A stretch of 64,000 bases of DNA from Aquila chrysaetos chrysaetos (GCF_900496995.4 NC_044018.1:25884001-25948000), one strand, 5' to 3'. Positions 23,601 to 37,610 are shown, counted from the first letter of the stretch. Made by a program: numbers and translations. The notes: generated by a model not told the origin, from the sequence alone.

Positions 23601-25835
23601 GATGGTAACGTTGACTACATTTCGGCCTTTTACAGGTGTGTAAGCAAGTGATGTACCAACCAGCTCACAGTAATTCCACTTTCACGTTCAAAGCCCATCC
23701 TGTTGCTCAGCATGGAGAAGTAGCAGCGACACGGATTGCATGGAGATGTACATCGCTGCGGTAGCGGCTACTAGGGAGGTGGTGTCCCTGCACGGGCAGG
23801 TGTGCAGTGGCTTTCGTCTTGGGACAGCACAGAGGTCCCTGGTGACACAAGGTGGCAGGACGCAGCACAGCACCGCAGCCACGCAGGCAGTTCGCCTATG
23901 GCATTGCCAACTGTTAACAAATAAGTTCAGGTACTTTTCCGGCAAAGTCCGGAATGCTGGAAAAGCAACTTCTTCCAGCAAGCACTTGAGATCTGCTGCT
24001 ATCACTTGCTAGGGAACCAGGAGGAGACAAAGGACCGACGGCGAGGGTGACACAGGGAGGCTGCTATCGCAAAGCGGAGCACTTGGCTGGCCTGGGGAAT
24101 CACAGCTCCGAGCGCCTGGTGGGGGTGAGGCAGGCCAGCACAGATCCCACGCGCTGGCACGCCGGCTAAGCGAGGAGCCATCTCCAGAGGAGATCTTTCC
24201 ATCTTCACCTCCCGTGACTCCCAGAGGGTTAGGCAGTCACCACCAAATAGGACTGACAGCCTTGTAGAGCGAGGTGCCGATGCCAGCCACAACGGCTGCC
24301 ACTGCTGTGCCCAGTGGCTCAATACTTGGAGCAGAGATCCAGGGTGAAAGCAGTGCAGGTCCATTCCTCCGTTCAGCCTGAGCTGACCCTGACATCAGAC
24401 CTGGGAGTCTTTTGGGTAGGACGTTCTTCATTGCTCACATTGGACCAAAGGCACTTTCCAAGAAACCGTAAACAGTTTTTCGGGAGAGAGGAAATGAGCA
24501 CAACTCACTAAATGATTCATGAACTTACCTGTATGAGGAGAGATTGCCAAGAGAAATTTAGGCAACTTTACTACGCCTTTAATGCACCTGAGCTGTCCTA
24601 GCCACGAAGCCTGCGCTGCTCTGTGACCCCACTCCTCCCTTCCCCGTTGCCACTGTGTGAATCACCTCCACGGTTGCGGACAGCCCTCGCCGGGAGGAGC
24701 TGTGACCACCTCGGTGTCACCGGTCCCACCACGTTGCCGCGAGGGCGGGTGATGCCCCACAGTGCCGCCGAAGCAGCAGCAGCCCTAGGCTGCCCGCATT
24801 TCGCTCCGTGCAAAGCGGCAGCTCAGGCTCAAGTTTTTCCGTCCGGAGTTCTCTGAAGATCACATCAAACACGAGGCAGTGCCAGGGCACGGGCGCTGGA
24901 AGGCGTCGTCTGTGTTACGGAATCATCAGCGGCTCCCTCAGGGGTTACTGGTCTGTTACTGCTCTCACCCAGACGGCTCCCAGCCACGGTCAGTCCACGC
25001 CAGGGCCCAGCCGCGGCGAGCCGTTCAGATGCGGTTACACAGCTTTGGGTAACAGCAGAGTTTAACAGTGTATGTGTGGCCTCAGAGCCAGGGAACGGAG
25101 CCCGGTGCTTCTTGTTTTACTAGGACAAAGATGTACAGCTGGCCGTTGGTGTCCAGAACTGGGGCTAGGAAGCAGCTGAGAGTCCCTCAAAATGGCAGAT
25201 GAATGCGCAGAAAGAAGCATGAACAAATATTGAACCTGAGTGATTGTCTCTCTGAGGATGTGGCTCTGCCCTCCCCATCCTTTGAAGAGGTTCATCATGT
25301 GAATAAGTGCATAGACTCCAGTGCACTGGGAACAACGAACTAACATGCCTGGAAGAATCACATTTAAAAGGCAGAGGAAGGAAATAATGGAATGTTATAA
25401 AAGCTGGTTCCTAGGCAAGACCTGGGAAGTGTGAGAAACCAAAGAGTTTTGGCTTTGGTAACAACAGATGAAACTAATACTAAATTAGAAGTTTCACTCA
25501 CACAATACTGTAAAAATAATGCAATATAAGTACTTACTCACCAAAACTGGTCTTGAAACAAGCCTACTTCTTTAAAGGACAAGTGATTCAGTGACCCTTC
25601 TTCTCCTTCTTCTCTTCTGTAACTCTTATTCTGAAGCCTGTTTTCATGCAGAAAATTTCTTCAACAAGTTACATTCTGACAATACTAACACTGCATCAGT
25701 CTTTTTCCAAATCATTGAATTCCCTACCCTACAAATAGTTCTTTGCTTCCGTAGTCCTTTGTTTTCATGGTTTGCCAAGCATTTGATATCAATAAAGACA
25801 AATCTGCTGTCACATTGCCAGAGTAATCAGAATGC
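20640..25835. other. Intergenic between the dead copy and gene C
   Basis: No GST exon was seen on either strand. A moderately GC-rich patch at about 24600-25050 carries overlapping open frames without recognisable domains. Simple runs (T near 21360, C near 21661) are the only other features I can support. Confidence 0.45.
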
Positions 25836-25841
25836 TTTATT
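25836..25841 (-). promoter_or_regulatory. Probable polyadenylation signal of gene C
   Basis: AATAAA on the minus strand, 145 bp beyond the gene C stop codon. A G-run of about 16 bases lies between them near 25929. Confidence 0.55.
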
Positions 25842-25985
25842 TTGGGAATTTTTTTTTACCATTGGTTTTAACTACAATGATACCAATTTACTGAGCTTCC
25901 TGCTTCCAACTTCCTTTGGTTTGGGGTTTGGGGGGGGGGGGGGGAGGGTTCAGTATTTTGGGTCTCACTGAAGGTAGCAAGGCAT

Positions 25986-28900
25986 TCATTTCCTAAAAAT
26001 CTTCAGCACAGTTTCTCTATAACATTCATCTGGTGGGGGTTTCCTTGGGCTGCCAGGCTGCAGGAACTTCTTAATTGTAGGCATATTGCTCATTCTTATT
26101 TTAAAAGCCTAAAAAATAAAAACAACAGAGTAAGAGAGAAGTTCCAGCTACTCCAGTAGCAAACAGTGCTTCTTGCACAGAACTGCTTCCCCCTGCTGCT
26201 AGAAGAGATTCTAACGTTCATTCAGATCTCATGCCACCTACACAGTCTCCTGTCCAACAGGAGGAGGACCCAGCTGCTGCAAAAAGCCTGTTCTTACCAA
26301 TGAAGGCAGGACTGGAGCAGACAATATCTAAATCTCTGCTGCCTGAAAGAAACTGAAGGCAAAAAATCCAATATCTGGGAGCACCAGGGTGTAGTTTTGA
26401 AGGTACAAATACACTAACACAGCTCATGACCTTTTTCTTTTCATTGCTCGTTCTGATGGTGCAAACTACTGGGTGGCCAAACCACGGTATACGTTAACAT
26501 GATTTCCATTTTTACTATATTATGTAAGTATCTGAGCTCTGCTTGCATCTAGCACGGCCACTGTTGTCCCACTGTCCCAGCATTTCTAGGATTGCGTTGG
26601 TGAAGGTGAAATGACTGGAAGCATCCTTGGCTCAACTCAGTTGTCCAGTAGAGGCTTCTCGAACTGTGCTGTAGCCTAGGGTAGCCAAAATATCTACATA
26701 GGGCTGGCAGATATAACATAGTCCCTCAGGGAGACCTATTCCCTCCTGGAGCAGCGGCTGGAGGCCAGGACTAGGATTAGGGCATCTCAGATGGTAAGAA
26801 ATGCCTGTGTTAAGGCAACTGACTCAAGGATCCTGAGACATCTCATTGTGCAGACAGTCAGAGAGGACTCACTGATGCAGGTTGCAAGCAGCTGGAGACC
26901 CCACAGTTAGCTGAGCAAGAACCTCTTCTAACAATGGGGCTAATGGATAGGAGCTTCACAGGGCAACAGCCAGTTCTTGCTGGCAGATGTATGAACATAA
27001 TTTTGTCTTCCTTACAGGCACTGGAGGGATAAGGGGGAAATACAAGAAGGAGCAAGAAAAGTAAAAGCTGTGAAATAAGTAACCACCAATTTTAGAAACT
27101 TTTTCTCTTCTGGCAGTGAAGGAATCCCTCCATAATTCAAGGCATGGCTTCAACAGAACTGTGCCCATGCCTAGTGGCTAAGATATCTTGCTAGAAGATG
27201 GGAGCTAGAGGCAAGAATTACCTGAGGCTGCAAAAGTTCATGTGGGATAAAATCTGACACGTTACTGTCCACTTTGTGGCTGAAGTGCCTCATTCTGTCA
27301 CACTAAATTAAGACTTAAACTGTTGGGGTTGAGATTTAAAAATTTTTAAAAAACACTTAAGGAAAACAAACAAACAAACAAACAAAAAATCAAAGCCCTT
27401 TTCCTCATCAGTTCCAAGCAGAAAACCTAACTGTGGTAGTCTGATGCTGAACTGTTTCTTTTGTTAATGGGAATAAAGCCAAAGTCTTTGAGTGCACCCC
27501 TCAAATTAACAGTTTGTAAGCACAAAGAAGCATGACCTCAAGTCTTGCATCCTCAACCCAAATTTGCTACACTGCTTTATTACAGGCACATGGGAGGACT
27601 ACTGACCACTGACTGCTTTTTTCCAGTCACAGACTACTTGGGTCCACTGTATCTCAACTCTTAACGACTCCTGCAGGTTGTGGCTCAGGCTTGCCCACAC
27701 GCTGTGCTCTATAGCATGCTGCAAGCCTAGAGGCTTCTGATTTCTGGTCAAGTCTCACAGGAAAAATGCCTCACTTCTGCTTGGTTTCAGACTTTGTACG
27801 TGGCACAAAGGCAGAGTATTCATCCTCAATTTTATTGAGTTGATTATTGAAAGAAAACTGTGGCTTAATGCTAAGGTTTGAGTTTCTAGTCATACTGTAG
27901 AAGGCAGAAGCGAAGTGAGATTACTGGGATCCCAAAATTGTAATACCAGCCAATACAGAAAATGGCACACTGTACCTTATTGTAACATGTCAACCTGGAT
28001 CACAGACTTAATTTGTTATCTGGTATTAGATAGCATCTACTGGCAGGCAGCAGGAAAATCAAAAGAGGGTGGCTTAGATAAGTGATTCCCTTGGGATGAC
28101 ATTAATTTATTTCTATTGAGGAGGCATATACCACTCAAAGAGGGATAGGCATACCTGAACTGGGTTAATCAGGAGCACAGTGTCTTACAACAAACCAACT
28201 CAATCAGTTCCTTCTTGTGCTTGATTTTAAGCAACCATACGATAGCGACAGTTCCTTGAAGAGCCCACACTCCTGATTTACATAGCATGGAGAGATGATC
28301 ACCTTCAGGATTGCCCTCTAGCTCCTGAATACAGGCATGCTCAAGACCAAAATTACCTGCAACTGAGGAAACCCCGACAGCACAGCAGGTATTTTCTCCT
28401 CCACTGCTAAAATGGCTTCAATTAGCTGAACATCCGCCCAGCTGAATTTGTTGCCCACAAGAAAGTCTTGGCCATGCTGTTTCAAAACCTGTAGAATACA
28501 AGAGAATGCGAGCTGCGGATGAGACTGGGACATATGATGCCTGGCAGCTAAGCCCCACAGCACAGCTGTAGAGCTGAACAGCAATTATATCTGAAATTTC
28601 AGGGTGGAATTTTCAGCTGGAAGCTGTGAGCCTAAATCACTTCATTACTGTTGGGAAAAAAATCTGAACTCTTGTAGCACACAGACTATAAACTTTGGTC
28701 ACTCAGTAATGATGATACGCACTGGGAACAGTGACAAAACCACACACTTAAGCAGACTAGTAACAGTCACAGAATTAGAAATAGGGATAATTGAGCAACT
28801 AAAGAGTAACTTGGAGAATTTATAAAATTGCCATTTAGATATTTCATTTAAAGTTATGTCCAATGTTGATACCAGGAAGCAAACTTAGAAATGCAAAATT

Positions 28901-31900
28901 ACAATAGCTAACCAAAGAAAATCCCTGCCTTTGGGAATAAGTTATTATAGTCATAAGGACTTCTAGGATGTTCAGCCTTTATTATTGTTTTCCATCAAAA
29001 CTAGATGAACATTAACGAAAGTGAGAAATGTTGCCAGATGCTTGAGTCATATGGGTTTGGTTTGTTGTTTTCGAAAGTGGGATGTGCAGAAATCTATGGC
29101 TGTTGCTTTACTAAAGTACTTCTAATCTCTCTACCTGATTTATTTGCAAGGGATTTTTGCATTCTTCTAATGAAAATGTTCCAACTGAAATTAAGTATAG
29201 CAGAGAGATGTGCTCTAAATAAATGTAAGTGTGGAATTATCCCCTCAAGGAAAAAAGAAAACCTATGTGCTTGCTTTTTCTTTAGTGAAAAGTTTTGCTG
29301 TATAGCTGAGAACATATTGCTTTATTTGCTTTGTAGATGTTTGGGTACCACAGCCCTGACAACACAAGCCAACAAATAGAGAAAATGTGCTGCTGTATTT
29401 CCCCTTCTTTGTGAGAGCCAAGAAAGCTGAGGATTTGGAACTGACCTGCACTACAAACATGTTCTTATTTGGGGGAAACTTTTTGGTAATTGTAAATACA
29501 AGTTTTATAGGCACATCCTCACTGTCACTTACCTTTTCAAAGACTGGGAAGTACCTGTTAGTTGCCCTCTCCTTAATTGAGTCAAGATTTTTCTCCTTTG
29601 CCTCAGGTGGAGAGAAAGGAAACATCAAAATCATTTGCATCAGATCTGTTATTCCTTCCACATACATGTCAATCCTATTAGTGGGGGGAGACAGTAGAAA
29701 AGAGCACAGAAGTTATTTCATCTGTTTTCCAATTAACTAAGGCAACTTACAGGAATTTTATAACACCACCACCACACTGCCAATTTTCACAGCCAAAACT
29801 AAACATGAACTAAAGCTAAGTATTTTTTAAAAGGACTAAAAGCCTGTTTCTGTTCAGCAGCATTTCAGCAGCAGTGGTTAAAACCTAAGCAAAGGCTAGA
29901 GTCCTTGCTTTTTATTGTGTTAGCCTTTCTCATGCCTTTCTACTGGATTTACAGGATTGAATTTGTTATATATAATGCAGCTATCAAATAACAGATTGCT
30001 CATTAAGTGAAAAGAGGTGTTACGGTACAGGGCTCTCTCCTTCAGGTCTTTCCCATAGAGATTGTATTTCCCTGCTATGTAGCTGAGGATGGCTCTGGTC
30101 TGCACCATCTTCATCCCATCGATCTCAACCAGGGGCACTTGCTGGAACATCAGGACTCCATCTAGGGTGGAAAGTTGAGGGAAAGCTTGTTAATTCCTTC
30201 TAGACTTCTAGCTTTACAGGAGAGTGAGAGACTGAGCACATTTCTTTTGCAGTGTAGGAGATCGTTGATGTCTTGCCCTAACTGTAAAACTCCATGCAGT
30301 AAACTAACGTTGTGGGAAAGACCAAATATCAACTAACCTGCATCACCCTTTTGTAGCTGGGTCATCACAGTGCAGCTGGGCCCTTTGCTTTACAACATTG
30401 CCAGGGCTTTGCCGGCTGGTGGGAGCTGGCACTGCCTGCTCCTTTGCTCTTCTGGACCCTGCCTCATGCTGGCAGAAAAAGCCTGAACCAGCAATTTCAA
30501 CCCTCAGAGGAGAATAAAGATCTGTATTAAGTGTGAACTTAAAAAAAAAAATTCCAATTATTTTGAATGCAGATCAGTTCCCTCTCAGGGACATATACAT
30601 ATGAGGAGAAAGAATGAGCGGAGAAGTACTGCAGCAGGACTGAGCTACTGGGATAAAGGAAGAGGTCAGGCCACTTTAAACATTGTGAAGCTACAGAGTT
30701 AGAGGCAGGGAGTGTGACAGCAGTTGCTGTTCAAGTAAGTTTTACACAGTCACTCCAGGGACAAGAGTTTGAGTCCCCATAGATTTGCATTACAGGCCTA
30801 TCCTCAGTGTTGTTCACAACAATTTAAGCCTATTTAGGTACATCTTTCTAGGTCCATTTTCTCCCGGTGCTGGTAGGAGTGTTTGTCTGAGCCTTCAGTG
30901 AGGCAGCTCTGAAAGCGAAGCTGACACAGAGACTCAGCACAGCAAAGTCACTCTTTTCTAGACCCGTTTTCTGCTGGACTAATTACTGTCTTTGGAGACG
31001 CTCCCTCCTCTATTTACACATTAAGGGCATCCAGAGAACAATCCCGCCCTGTTAAAATCACAGCAAAACTCCAAATCCAACCGGGCAGCTGCCACTTTGC
31101 ATTGCTCAAAATTAATCATTTATTTTAATTGCTCAATTTTAATCCGTTCAGTGCATCCTTCTTTCAGGTGGAAGAGTTCATTTTAACAGGCACATCTGTT
31201 TGCTTTTTTCTCCACAGAGCTATTAAAATACTTTGCTAGTCTAGAATTAATAAACAGTCTTCACTCATTCTATATTATTAATTTATAATTTAAATTCAAA
31301 GAGTAGTTCTCTCTGCAGCAACAAATAGCCTGTGTTTGTTTCTTGTAAACGTTCACAGAAAGATAGTGTGTCTTCATGTCTTTCCAGAATACAGCTCGGC
31401 AGCTCAAGGAGGAAATATTACTTGGTATCTATCTAGCAAAAACACAGTAGAACAGGAAAACTAACAACTCTGCAAGGATACTTTTCAGCAGAAAGATGTG
31501 AAGTGAAAAATAAAATCTGACTTTCTGGCCCTTGACAAAAAGTGATGCAGCAAATGTGAGTGAACTGAATGCACCACTTGTTTCTTATCTACAGAAAAGA
31601 GGGATTTCTCTCTTACGACCAGTAGCTCGCTGCTTCTCCTTGCTTTGCAGTGAGAAATACTTCACACAACCACTGCACAGTATATATCTGCAGGATTAAA
31701 GGCAGTTTGCCAGTCATTCTGCGGATTGGATCGTGCTGTTGGAAGGTGGTCTGTGGAGCACACATTAAAAAACAATCATCTAGACCTACTATTTGTCACT
31801 GACCAGCAGAGCTTGTTGATATCCAGGTAGCAACTTGGGCAACCTGCGGCTGCAGACAGAGCCGAGCTAGTGTCTCTCAGGCCAGCGGGTACAGGTCTGG

Positions 31901-34741
31901 CCAGGCCGATGCTATTTAACTCCTTCAGCCTCCAAAACAGCCGCCTGTCTGCAAGCTGCCTGTTGGGAACAGCCCCTGGCCCAGGCTTCATCCTGGACAC
32001 TGCTGGGGCATTGCTTAGATCGCCAGCTGGCATGGGCCAAAGTCACACCTGGACCGTCCTAACAACGTGGTGGTGTCTAAACACAGGATACTCTGGCAAA
32101 CAGCATGTTGAGAGGGAGAGAAAAAACACTAGAGGAAGAAGTAATGTGGGGTTATTTGTGTTCAGTCCTGCCCTGCATGACTGGCAGCATTCCAGAGGTC
32201 CCTCCATCAGGATGACTAATTTGTCTTTCTTCAACCCCTTGTATTAAACCCCACCTTTTTCTTTGTGTTCTAACCCTCTTCGGCTCAGTATATATACATA
32301 AAAACCCTTGATCTTCTTTATAAAACTTCCTTATCCTTTTCATCACCATTTAATTCTTCTCTCTGGATATAGATAAGCTTGGATGCTGTATCCAGGATTG
32401 TACCACTCTGTCTGGATTAATTAGTCCTGTGAAGCAAATTCAGATTTGGTCTTTCAGTACCTGAGCTATCATATTTAGAGCTATAACTGGTGTCTTCACA
32501 CTGCACTGCCCCCCCATGTTGTCAGATTCGCAGCCAGCTGGACATGCAAATTTAACTCTGATCTTCTTGCTACCAATTCTTTTTTTATTTTTGTTCATTT
32601 TAGTTTTCTTGTCAGAATTTCTTTAAACACAGCTTTTCTTTTCTAAGTGGCCAGAATGCAGCCGAGTCCTCTTCCAAGTCTCCTAGCATGTCTCGGCAAG
32701 CTCAGCCTGCTGCGAGGTTTCTCTTACGTGTCTTGGGCAGCAGGTAAACTGCGGGGTGGGTGCCCTCTGTAGTGCTCCTCACAGTCCCCACTCCTTCCCT
32801 ACCCTGGCAGCAAGGTCTTCTCCTTCCAGGGTGGCTGTGGAGGGGTTCACTGCTGGATTTCATCTGGGCAAATATCAAGGGCAGCGGTTGGGGGTATGCA
32901 CTGGTGTTTGGGAACTGGTCTCCCTCCCCAAGGTTGACATGAAGCCCTTGTGGCTTGCTGCTTCGACCATGTCAGACTTTCTGCAGGTCTCCCTGCTGGC
33001 TCCCTGGTTTTTAACTGGGGCAAGCTTCATGGCTCAGGTTTATCCTGCTTAGGACTGTCACTAGGGTGTTCGCACAGAACCTGACACAAAGGAAAACTGG
33101 CTTTCCTGGGGATTTTGGTGCCATGCCAGCCTTTCATTTAGAGGCTTATCTCACTGGCTTATCTCACTGCGGTTCAGAACCAACATAGGGGGACATCTAT
33201 ACTAGTCAGCTCAATAACAGGTCAGGCCAGGTGGCACAGACTGGCCAAATTCACTCTGTTCAGCTCTCTCTGCCTATAGAGCATGGTGGTGACATCTAAA
33301 TGACATCTTGGAAATGGCCCTTGGCCTGGGACAACTCCCAAATGATGCCTAGGAATTACTTCAGGGAGTGCTATTTGCCCTGGACCAAAAATGTGCCAGG
33401 AACCATGCTAACCGTTCAATAACATAGATAATTAAGTTGCATTAAATAGGAATGTTTGCTACCCCTGTTTAATGTACTACAATAAACACAGTCACAGAAG
33501 CTATGGCTTTTAGCTTATAGGAGTTGTTTGGCACAGAAAGAACGGGTTACTCAAAACTAGTATTTCAGTATTCTAGGTGTGCACATAGAAGTTTGCAAAA
33601 AGAAGAAAAGCTTAAAAATAGGTATCCTAATCATGTCCTAATGGCTCAGAAACCAGAGTAGAGTGCCTGATTTAAAAAAAATAATTTTACAGATGACCCC
33701 CATTTTCTCAGAGCTAAAAGCCGAAGCTGCAACATTATGTGTGTCACACTTTGCATCCACATGACATTTTCCATTCAAATCAGGTTCAGTTTGCAATAAA
33801 CTAATTTTAAACCACAAAATTAGCTAAATTGGAGCAATTTTTTTGAGGGACTAAGCGTCAGGCATCGGGATTCTTACCTTTGATTAACTTTTCATACTGC
33901 TCTCTTGTTTCCAAAAAAATTTCTTCAAACTGGAAAAGAAGAGAGAATAGTGTTACATTGCTGTATTTGAACCTTTTTCTTCTGTAAGTGACTGCACATA
34001 ACCACCCGCAGAACGACTGAACTGAGCAAAAGGCTGGATCTTCAACTGTGCTGTTTGGCCGCAGATGTCCTGAAGATCCCCCACAATCCTTACAGCTGGG
34101 GAGGAGCAGAAGGGCCTGGCCACTTCTGCCTCAGGCCACCAATGCAGAAATGACCTAAGTGCAGGTAGAAACAGAGTACAGACATCTGCAGGGGGATGAC
34201 AGGTTGCAGCCAGTGCCAAGGGAAGCACAAGGTAAATCAACTATTTCTAACCCCACCCCAGGGCATGTGAGTCAATGACACTCTTTTGTTCGCGCACATT
34301 GTAACTGCAAACTAAGTAAGACTGAGTTAAGGTGGTTTTGCACAGCTGGAAAACTCAGATTAATTAAGAGCCTTTAAATAAATCCCCATTTTGACCCATT
34401 ATGATTAATTACTTCAGGGCATTGATGCTAGCTCTGACAAACTCCAAGCTCCACTGAGTTTGCATCCCAAATATTAACCACCAAACAAGGTAGTTACAAA
34501 CATGCAGTGCCACTGGCCAAATGAATTTAGCCACCCTCTTGCAGCAGTTTATGCTTCACGTGCATGTTAAATTGTTCCTTACTTAGGCCAGTTGAAAACA
34601 CCCGTCTGGAACACTGTACTGAGTATCAACTAACCTCCACGCCGGCTGCTGCCAACAGCCACCGGACGGGCTCCATTCGCCCCCTTCCATTACAGTAGGT
34701 AAGCCTGGGCTTCCCCGACATGCTTCTGAGCTTCTGGTGCC
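25986..34741 (-). CDS. Alpha-class glutathione S-transferase, gene C (complete, 222 aa)
   Basis: Coding exons: 34721-34635 ([19 protein letters not shown]...), 33929-33878, 30161-30029, 29674-29533, 28488-28357 and 26108-25986 (stop TGA). Lengths are 87, 52, 133, 142, 132 and 123 nt. All have AG/GT borders and an unbroken frame of 222 codons, the usual alpha-GST length. Family residues seen: Tyr9, Arg15, Phe52, Gln54-Val55-Pro56, Gln67-Thr68, Asp101, Arg131 and the [15 protein letters not shown]-capping box in exon 6. The exon 7 tail reads [17 protein letters not shown], placing Tyr at 212, the position mammalian GSTA4 uses for 4-hydroxynonenal. His8 of the other copies is Thr and residue 10 is Cys, so the glutathione-site loop is unusual. 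Intron 3 is long (3.7 kb) and holds one half of a 190-bp duplication. Likely role: cytosolic conjugation of lipid-peroxidation products. Exon 1 is not located. Confidence 0.95.
33601..33790. repeat. 190-bp duplication, copy 1 (intron 3 of gene C)
   Basis: Base-for-base alignable, without gaps, to 36169-36358. I count four substitutions in 190 positions (about 98% identity). Flanks outside are unrelated. It ends 87 bp from exon 3 of gene C. Confidence 0.95.
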
Positions 34742-36168
34742 CTGAAAAATATTAAGCAGAAAACAGTATCTCATAAAACTGGTTTAAGTACCATCATTCT
34801 GAGGAGAGAGAGAGACTTTTATTCTCACTATGCCTGTTGAAGTTTCAACGTTATCTGGTTTAAGATGACGTGCGGAAACGGACTCCACAATCAGTGAGAT
34901 TGTAAAGTAGGTATGTCCATTCAGCGCTGGGCAGCACGGGGGGTAGTCCCACCAAAATCGTGCCTGCCTGACTCGGCAGTTCGCTTCAAATTTATACAGT
35001 CAAGTGTTACATATACATGGCGTTTCGCAATACGCCTATACATAGGCATGATCTATCCCCGCTTCATATTAAAATTAGTTCCAAAAAGTCACAAGGCCGG
35101 TCTTGGCTGGTTTTTTGGGGTTGACTGCTGTTTCTTATCAGGGACTATCTCCTGCCCCAGCCAGCCTCAACAATGCAAACATTAAGCATCACTTCTCATC
35201 CTCTTGGGCCATGTCTACCTCTATTGAAATTTCTTTAACTTCACTATAAGCTAGATAATTATTAAACAGTTCCTATCTACATCCATATATCTACTATATC
35301 TACTAAGGTTCCTTTGGCTCCCCGTTTCAAAAACATAAAATGAGAGATGGACCAGTGACACCACACAGCCTGTGCTAGGAAAGGAAAGATGTGCAGATCT
35401 GTAAAGCTTTCCCCAGTGCTACTAGGAAGGTTTGTTTTGATTATAAGCAAACACAGACATGTTTCGACAAGTGGTATGAGTCCTGAGCTACAAGGGGAAC
35501 CTTGCTGCATTTTAAGACAATTATACAAAGCCACTGAAAATCCTACCACGTCCTCAGGGAAGTTACTCACTTACCCTCATTGCCATCATCCTCACTGAAA
35601 AGATGAAAAGAAGGAAAACATGTTTTACTGGTAGGCTGAAATTTGTCTGAGTGACGTTGTTTGTCAGCTGCCATCCCCTTCTTTCCTCAGGCAGGGGCAA
35701 ATGAGTTGTTAATCCTCCCTTCATTCTATGAAACAGGCTGACCTTCCTTGGGGTGCTATTGAATGGCTACAGCCTATTTCCTTGCTGCTTATGGCAGCCT
35801 TGAGGTGTCCCTCAAAGCTAGCTCTGGAACCTAGCTGCACTGGCTTCAGGTGTCCCCAAAAGCATCCCCCAGGGCACCGGGGACCTGCGTGCCCAGGGGA
35901 CCAGCACGTCGGAGGCCGGCGGACGCTTGCTCTAACAGCACCTCTCTCTGCACCATGAGCAATAGAGCGTGTGGCGGAGGGCGCGTCTGTATTAAGCTGT
36001 TTCATACGTAGGGACAGCCAGCTGGACTATTTGTGCTAATACTTAAGTATAAGTGTTTGCAAATCCAGGCCTGAATTTCTCTGTGCTTCATTGCCCTAAT
36101 TACTAAAAAAAAATGGGACTAGCATTCCACCTTCACAAAGATGTTAGTATCATGCACTAATGAGTGGG
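34742..36168. other. Upstream region of gene C, nothing recognised
   Basis: Presumed intron 1 or promoter of gene C. No CpG island like that of gene A is present. Open frames on both strands are short and unremarkable. Confidence 0.4.
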
Positions 36169-36358
36169 AGAAGAAAAGCTTAGAAATAGGTATCCTAATC
36201 ATGTCCTAATGGCTCAGAAACCAGAGTAGAGTGCCTGATTTAAAAAAAATAATTTTACAGATGACCCCCATTTTCTCAGAGCTAAAAGCCAAAGCTGCAA
36301 CATTACGTGTGTCACACTTTGCATCCACATGACATTTCCCATTCAAATCAGGTTCAGT
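36169..36358. repeat. 190-bp duplication, copy 2 (upstream of gene C)
   Basis: Same orientation as copy 1 at 33601-33790, the same length, and the same run of eight A in the middle. There are no obvious target duplications, poly(A) tail or terminal repeats, so it does not look like a known transposon. Confidence 0.95.
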
Positions 36359-36837
36359 ACGCTCTAGTGATGTGTTTTCTTCAAATCACAGTGTTTTGTA
36401 AGTGTACTTAAAATAAAGTACATTTGGAACATATTTTGTCAAAACTTGATTTTAAAGAACAATCAGATTCAGAGTTCTCCCTTGAGCAATTCTGGTGAGA
36501 ACCAAGTCATGTTACTACAATAAATAGGGATATTTGGGATAAAATACACATAAAAGAAAAAATTATCACCTCCAGCTTTAAAGTGCAAATAGCTGTTGCT
36601 AATTACAATGTTTTGCCTCTAAGACAGTGGGTTTTTTAGTTTCTGCATGTTGTGTGACTAGCTTTCACTATATGGCAGTGCAGCTTATCTATGTAGTTCA
36701 CAACAGCTAACTAGTGCCTCTTTCATTATACTTCTCAGATAGATTGCGTCTATATCACTTCAACACACATTGCCCCAACTTGTAGTGTGCAGAAACTTAC
36801 AGTAAATAAGACTTTTCCTTTAGCTAAAAAAGCCAAA

Positions 36838-37367
36838 GACTGTGTCCTGGTTTCGGCTGGAATAAAGTTAATTTTATTTCTAGTAGCTGGTATAGTGCTG
36901 TGTTTTGGATTTAGTATGAAAAGAATGTTGATAACACACTGATGTTTTAGTTGTTGCTAAGTTGTGTTTATACTATGTCAAGGATTTTTCAGCTTCTCAT
37001 GCCCAGCCAGCGAGAAGGCTGGAGGGGCACAAGGAGTTGGGAGGGGGCACAGCCAGGACAGCTGACCCCAACTGGCCAAAGGGGTATTCCAGACCATATG
37101 ATGTCATGCCCAGTACATAAACTGGGGGGACTTGGCCTGGGGGTGGTAGCCCACTGCTCAGGGGCTGGCTGGGCATGGGTCAGTGGGTGGTGAGCAATTG
37201 CATTGTGCATCACTTGTTTTGTGTATTCTTTTATCATTATTATTTTCACTTTCTTTTCTGCCCACGAGTTTTACCTTTTTTCTGATTGTCTCCCACATCC
37301 CACTGGGGGGATGAGCGAGTGGCTGGGTGGTGTTTAGGTGCCTGCTGGGTTAAACCATGACAGACTG
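36838..37367 (+). mobile_element. Solo LTR related to the one at 1887, 5-bp target duplication
   Basis: The LTR is 36843-37362 (520 bp), from TGTCCTGGTTTCGGC to CCATGACA. It is flanked by GACTG at 36838-36842 and 37363-37367. It shares long stretches with the LTR at 1887-2470, for example TTTTTCAGCTTCTCATGCCC. It is shorter because of internal deletion near the 3' third. Because the duplication closes on both sides, it is a solo LTR and not part of the pol fragment that starts about 250 bp further on. Confidence 0.92.
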
Positions 37368-37610
37368 CAATACCAAGAATATGAAACTTAATCCTCTTGG
37401 AAAATTTGTCTATTGTTAGAACAAAAGCAGAGGGAGTGAAAAGCCTTAGGTATCATTTTATCATTTTACATGAACAAGAAATTCTATATGGTATTAAATT
37501 ATGTGAGAAGAACAACGACAAATGGAGAATAAAAACCTGTCATCAGCTGCTTTTTTTTAACCGATTATTGCTCAAGATGCTGGAGAACACATTCACTGGA
37601 CAACAGACAA

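Noticed and set aside
23688-24364. Open frames of 90-120 codons in the gene B-C spacer
   Set aside because: No recognisable motif, overlapping frames on both strands, and no splice context tying them to a gene.
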